DNA from: Zygnema cylindricum
Taxonomy: Eukaryota > Streptophyta > Zygnematophyceae > Zygnematales > Zygnemataceae
DNA: 64,000 nucleotides
Assembly (NCBI GenBank): GCA_037447655.1
Contig: JBBHKE010002690.1
Coordinates: 106,098 to 170,097, forward strand
Direction: 5' to 3'
The notes beneath the pieces were generated by a model that did no database searches, was not told the DNA's origin, and saw only the letters and a list, made by a program, of their open reading frames with translations. A program made the position numbers and the translations under genes. Shown piece by piece: positions 59,466 through 64,000 of the stretch (the stretch's first letter is position 1; every line of letters begins with the position of its first letter).

Positions 59466-59500
59466 AGTGGTAGCTTAGTGGTTGCTTAGTGGTAGCTTAG
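59466..59500. repeat. three 11-bp repeats AGTGGTAGCTT
   Basis: AGTGGTAGCTT, AGTGGTTGCTT and AGTGGTAGCTT in direct tandem, followed by a TCTGACATACGAAGAGTACGG segment also found in altered form at 54757-54785. Confidence 0.8.
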
Positions 59501-60397
59501 TTTCTGACATACGAAGAGTACGGTGTAAATATTATGTACAACAGAGGTTTGTCCTTTTGACTAGTTAGGTTATTAGAGTAGATACAGTACGGCTGGTATG
59601 CCTCCGTACTCTGAGTATAACTTGCAGGACTTAGATTATTTTATGTATCGCAGTCAAGTTAATCAAAGTAATGGCAGACTGTTTTCTGCATCTTTGACCT
59701 GTTGGTGTGATCACTCTGATTGGTGCTTTCATGTGAAACTTTGTGGAGTTATTTTATGATATAAAATCTATATGTGTGTGACGTTTCATTGTATTTTAGT
59801 ATTTCTGTAAGATTCTGTGAACAGTCTAAGTGGTTAGTTTGTGAAGCTGTCAGCTATTTTTGGGAAACTTTGGAGCATATATCCTCTAGATGCCGTGGTG
59901 GATTTGGCTGTAACTTTGAGAGTTTACATTGTATATGGTATTGCATATTGGTGCAGTTTGAGACCGGCCGCTTAGTGTGGAGTAATCTGTATCGCCTCGA
60001 ACACTACTGCTTTTGAGGTAGTTCCAGGTGCTTCTCGTGAGTAATCCATGGTAACAAATGGCTATGGACAACATGCATTAATCAGTTGTATAAAATTTTA
60101 GGACTTAAAAACATTTGGACAACCGCTTTGAGATAATGCAACTGAATGAAGTTTTTGTGAAACCTTGTGATGTCATATCTTATGGTTTACCGGTTCACTC
60201 GTAAATTTGGGAATTGACAGTGTGTATACTGTTGATATTGTATGCTGAATTTGGTGTAATTTGTACCTGTGGATCATTTTTTATAGTGAGTGAAACATTA
60301 GTGTTTGATTGATATCTTGGTTAGCTTCTGTGTAAGTTATGTCTAATTCTACCACTACAGCTGCAGCTCCACCTGTACTGGTAGTCATAGAACAACA

Positions 60398-63300
60398 TTA
60401 GCGCTAACATTTTTTAAAATTTTGGTAACAATTATTGTTATCGGTAACAGTTTGTGTCAGTTTGGTAACAATTCCAGTTATCGCTAACAGTTTGTGTAAG
60501 TTAGGTGACCATTCTTGTTAGCTCTAACAGTTTGTGTAAGTTAGGTAACAATTCCCGTTAGCGCAAACAGTTTGTGTAATTTAGATAACAATTCATGTTA
60601 TCACTCAATGTTTGTGTGATTTAGGTTACAATTCTTGTTATCGCTAACAGTATGTGTAAGTTAGGAAACCATTCTTGTTAGCTCTAAGAGTTTGTATAAG
60701 TTAGATGACAATTCCAGTTAGCGCTAACTGTTTGTTTTAATTTAGGTAACAATTCTTGTTATCGCTAACCGTTTGTGTAATTTAGGTAACAATTCCTCTT
60801 ATCGCTAACAATTTGTGTAAGTTAGATAGCAATTCCTGTTATCGCTAACTGTTTCTATAATTTAGGTAACAATTCACGTTATCGCTAATAATTTGTATAA
60901 TTTAGATAGCAATTCCTGTTATCGGTAATTGTTTGTGTAATTTAGGTCAAAAAAATTGTTATCGTTAACAGTTTGTTTAATTTAGGTAACAATTCCAGTT
61001 ATCGCTAACTGTTTGTGTAATTTAGGTAACAATTTCTGTTTTCACTAATTTTTTGTGTAATTTAGGTAACAAATATTGTTATCGCTAATAGTTTGTGTAA
61101 TAACAATTTCTGTTATCGCTAATTATTTGTGTACTTTAGGTAACAATTCTTGTTATCCCTAACACTTTGTGTAAGATAGATAACAATTCCTGTAAGCACT
61201 ATCAGTTTGTGTAATTTAGGTTACAATTCTTGATATCGCTAACAGTTTGTGTAATTTAGATAACACTTCGTGTTAGCGCAAACAGTTTGTGTAATTTAGA
61301 TAACAATTCCTGTTATCGCTACCTGTTTATGTAATATAGGTAACAATTTTTGTTATCGCTAACTGTTTGTGTAATTTAGGTAACAATTCTTGTTATCGCT
61401 TACAATTTGTGTAAGTTAGATAACAATTCCTATTAGCGCTAAATGTTTTTGTAAGTTAGGTAACAATTCCTCTTATCGCTAACAGTTTGTGTAAGATAGG
61501 TAACCATCCTTGTTAGCGCTAAGATTTTGTGTAAGTTAGGTAACCATTATTGTTAGCGTTAACTGTTTGTGTAAGTTAGATAGCAATTCCTGTTAGCGCT
61601 ATCTGTTTCTGTTAATTAGGTAACAATTCATGTTATCGCTAACAGTTTGTGTAATAAAGAAAACAATTCTTGTTATCGTTAACTATTTGTGTAATTAAGG
61701 TAACAATTATTGTTATCGCTAACTGTTTGTGTAATTTAGGTAACAATTCCGGTCATCGCTAACTATTTGTGTAATTTAGGTAACAATTTTTTTTATCGCT
61801 AATTGTTAGTGTAATTTAGGTAACAATTCTTATTATCGCTAATAGTTTGTGTAATTTAGGTGACAATTCATATTATCGCTAACAATTTATGTAATTTAGA
61901 AAACAATTATTGTTATCGCTAACAGTTTGTGTAATTTAGGTAACAATTCTTGTTATCGCTAACTGTTTGTGTAATTTAGTTAACAATTCCTATTATCGCT
62001 AGGAGTTTGTGTAAGTTAGATAATAATTCATGTTAGCGCTAACAATTTGTGTAATTTAGATTACAAAGCCTGTTAGCGCTAACAGTGTGTGTAATTTAGA
62101 TGACAATTCTTGTAAGCGCTAACTGTTTCGGTAATTTAGGTAACAATTCTTGTTATCGCTAATTGTTTGTGTAATTTAGGTGACAGTTCATATTAGCGCT
62201 AACAATTTGTGATATTTAGATAACAATTCCTGTTATCGCTAAGTGTTTATGTAATTTAGGTAACAATTCTTGTGATCGCTAACTGTTTGTGTAATTTAGG
62301 TAACGATTCTTGTTATCGCTAATAGTTTCTGTAATTTAGATTACAAGCCTGTCAGCGCTAACAGTTTGTGTAAGTTAGGTAACAATTCCTGTTATCGCTA
62401 GTAGTTTGTGTAAGTTAGATAACAATTCATGTTAGCACTAACAATTTGTGTAATTTAGATTACAAAGCTTGTTAGCGCTAACAGTTTGTGTAAGTTAAAT
62501 AACAATTCATGTTATCGTCAGCTTTTTGTGTAATTTAGGTAACAATTATTGTTATCGCTAACAGTTTGTGTAATTTAGGTAACAATTCCAGTTATCGCTA
62601 ACAGTTTGTGTAAGTTAGATAACAATTCCTGTTAGCGCTAACTGTTTGTGTAAGTTAGGTAACAATTCTTGTTATCGCTAACTGTTCATAAATTTAGCGA
62701 TTCCTTTATCGCTATAGCTTCGATTTAGATTACAAGCCCATTAATACTAACAGCTTTGTAAAGCTTTAGGTAACAATTCGCTATGTATGCTTTGTGTGTG
62801 TTAGATAATACTCGTTAGCACCAACAATCTGTGTAATTTAGTCAAAGCTTGTTAAACTGTAGTTTGTTGTTGACAACAATTCATATTGCCGTACCGTTGT
62901 TAATTTAGGTAACAATTATTGTTATCGCTAACAGTTTGTGTAATTTAGGTAACAATTCCGGTTATCGCTAACAGTTTGTGTAAGTTAGATAACAATTCCT
63001 GTTAGCGCTAACTGTTTGTGTAAGTTAGGTAACAATTCCTCTTATCGCTAACAGTTTGTGTAAGTTAGATAACAATTCATATTAGAGCTAACTGTTTCTG
63101 TTATTTAGGTAACAGTTCTTGTTATCTTTAACTGTTTGTGTAATTTAGGTAACAATTCATGTTATCGCTAACAGTTTGTGTAATGTAGAATACAATTCTT
63201 GTTCTCGCTAACAGTTTGTGAAATTTAGGTAATAATTCTTGTTATTGCTAATAGTTTGTGTAAGTTAGGAAACCATTTTTGTTAGCTCTAACAGTTTGTG

Positions 63301-64000
63301 TAATTTAGATTTCAAAGCCTGTTAACGGTAACAGTTTGTGTAAGTTAGATAACAATTCCAGTCATTGCTAACTATGTGTGTTAGTTAGGTAAAATTCTTG
63401 TTATCGCTAAAGCTAACAATTTTTGTTATCGCTAAATTTTTGTGTAATTTAGGTAAGCACATTATTGTTAGCGCTAACAATTTCTGTAAATTAGATAACT
63501 ATTCTTGTTAGCGCTTATTGTTTCCATAATTTAGGTAACTTTTTTTGTTATCGCTAATAATTTGAGTAATTTAGGTAACAATTCCTATTATCGCTAATAG
63601 TTTGTGTAAGGTAGGTAACAATTCTTGTTATAGCTAACTGTTTGTGTGATTTAGGTTACAATTCTTGTTATCGCTAACAGTTTCTGTAATTTAGGTAACT
63701 ATTCCTGTTATCGCTAACAGTATCTATAAGTTAGGTAACCATTCTTGTTAGCTCTAAGAGTTTGTATAAGTTAGATGACAATTCTAGTTAGCGCTAATTG
63801 TTTCTTTTAATTTAGGTAACAATTCTTGTTATCGCTAACTGTTTGTGTAATTTAGGTAACAATTCTTGTGATCGCTAACAGTTTGTGTAAGTTAGATAAC
63901 AATTCATGTTAGCGCTAACAGTTTGAGTAATTTAGATTACAATTCCTGTTATCGCTAACTGTTTGTGTAATTTAGGTAACAATTCCTTTTATCGCTAACA
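60398..64000 (+). repeat. 40-bp satellite array, GTAAGTTAG-rich (~90 units, runs off the window)
   Basis: Same orientation as all other arrays. A mix of GTAATTTAGG units and GTAAGTTAGATAAC units with GTTAGCGCTAAC is interleaved through most of the block. A short series near 62560-62690 is repeated near 62900-63050. The array continues past the right edge. Confidence 0.95.
62681..62900 (+). repeat. indel-rich, eroded satellite patch
   Basis: Unit remnants such as TTATCGCTA, TTTAGATTACAAGCC and GTTAGCACCAACAATCTGTG can be recognised, but many bases are missing and the 40-bp phase is lost, unlike any other stretch in the window. Well-kept units flank it on both sides. This could be local decay or a low-quality stretch of the assembly. 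Confidence 0.7.

Larger units (their letters stand above)
58484..60397. mobile_element. LTR-like insertion with TSD TTAGC, inverted relative of 133-1553
   Basis: 1,914 bp bounded by identical 5-bp direct repeats, TTAGC (58479-58483 and 60398-60402). The right end, AGAACAACA, is the reverse complement of the TGTTGTTCT start of the 133-1553 insertion. The left end, TTTTGGTTTC, fits the other terminus (TGTTGTTTTT) only loosely, with the expected TG as TT. In reverse orientation it shares TTCCGTACAGATC, GCTGCG-rich DNA and the CGGATCGC palindrome with that insertion. No gag or pol domain was found, and frames such as 59774-60016 match nothing I know. It is probably a solo LTR or non-autonomous LTR-type element; an LTR-plus-leader fragment is an alternative. 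Confidence 0.7.

Noticed and set aside
59774-60074. 80- and 62-residue frames in the right insertion
   Set aside because: No motif, no family resemblance, and overlapping on opposite strands.

Overview
The window looks like nuclear DNA from a eukaryote, probably a green plant or streptophyte alga. Two things suggest this: the Ty1/copia polyprotein resembles plant-type copia elements, and it carries a primer site matching what I recall of the plant initiator tRNA-Met. No single-copy host gene, RNA gene or CRISPR array was recognised. The species cannot be named from the sequence.

About 81% of the window (roughly 51.7 kb, near 1,290 copies) is one AT-rich satellite with a 40-bp unit, head to tail in one orientation throughout. 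The best-conserved core is GTAATTTAGGTAACAATT; the more variable half runs through GTTATCGCTAAC. The unit has stop codons in all frames, which explains the absence of open frames from 1.6 to 31.7 kb. Older units are diverged, but there are clear higher-order blocks from 200 bp to about 1.5 kb, some identical over hundreds of bases, so the array is still turning over. From about 57 kb onward a subfamily with GTAAGTTAG and the perfect palindrome GTTAGCGCTAAC becomes common.

Five interruptions break the array. (1) 133-1553 is a solo-LTR-like insertion (TGTTG...CAACA) with a perfect 5-bp target duplication, TAACT. (2) 31400-39492 is a degenerate Ty1/copia retrotransposon with 5' LTR, primer-binding site, gag, protease, integrase, reverse transcriptase, RNase H, polypurine tract and 3' LTR. 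It is riddled with stops, frameshifts and local tandem duplications. (3) 50646-51013 is non-satellite sequence containing a 10-N assembly gap and the start of what may be another repeat. (4) 54586-55123 and (5) 58484-60397 are related fragments; (5) has a 5-bp target duplication, TTAGC, and is related in inverted orientation to the solo LTR at the left end.

The most notable observations are in the copia element. Its primer site matches an internal, anticodon-arm stretch of initiator tRNA-Met (a half-tRNA primer as in Drosophila copia), and the likely gag ATG lies inside that site. The element is also a mosaic: its LTRs agree closely in their first ~640 bp and diverge strongly afterwards, and pieces of a relative's gag-pre-integrase and integrase regions sit in the wrong places. 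Real inter-element recombination and assembly chimerism are both possible. The setting (tandem satellite with copia and solo LTRs) would suit a centromeric or other heterochromatic block, but that is inference.
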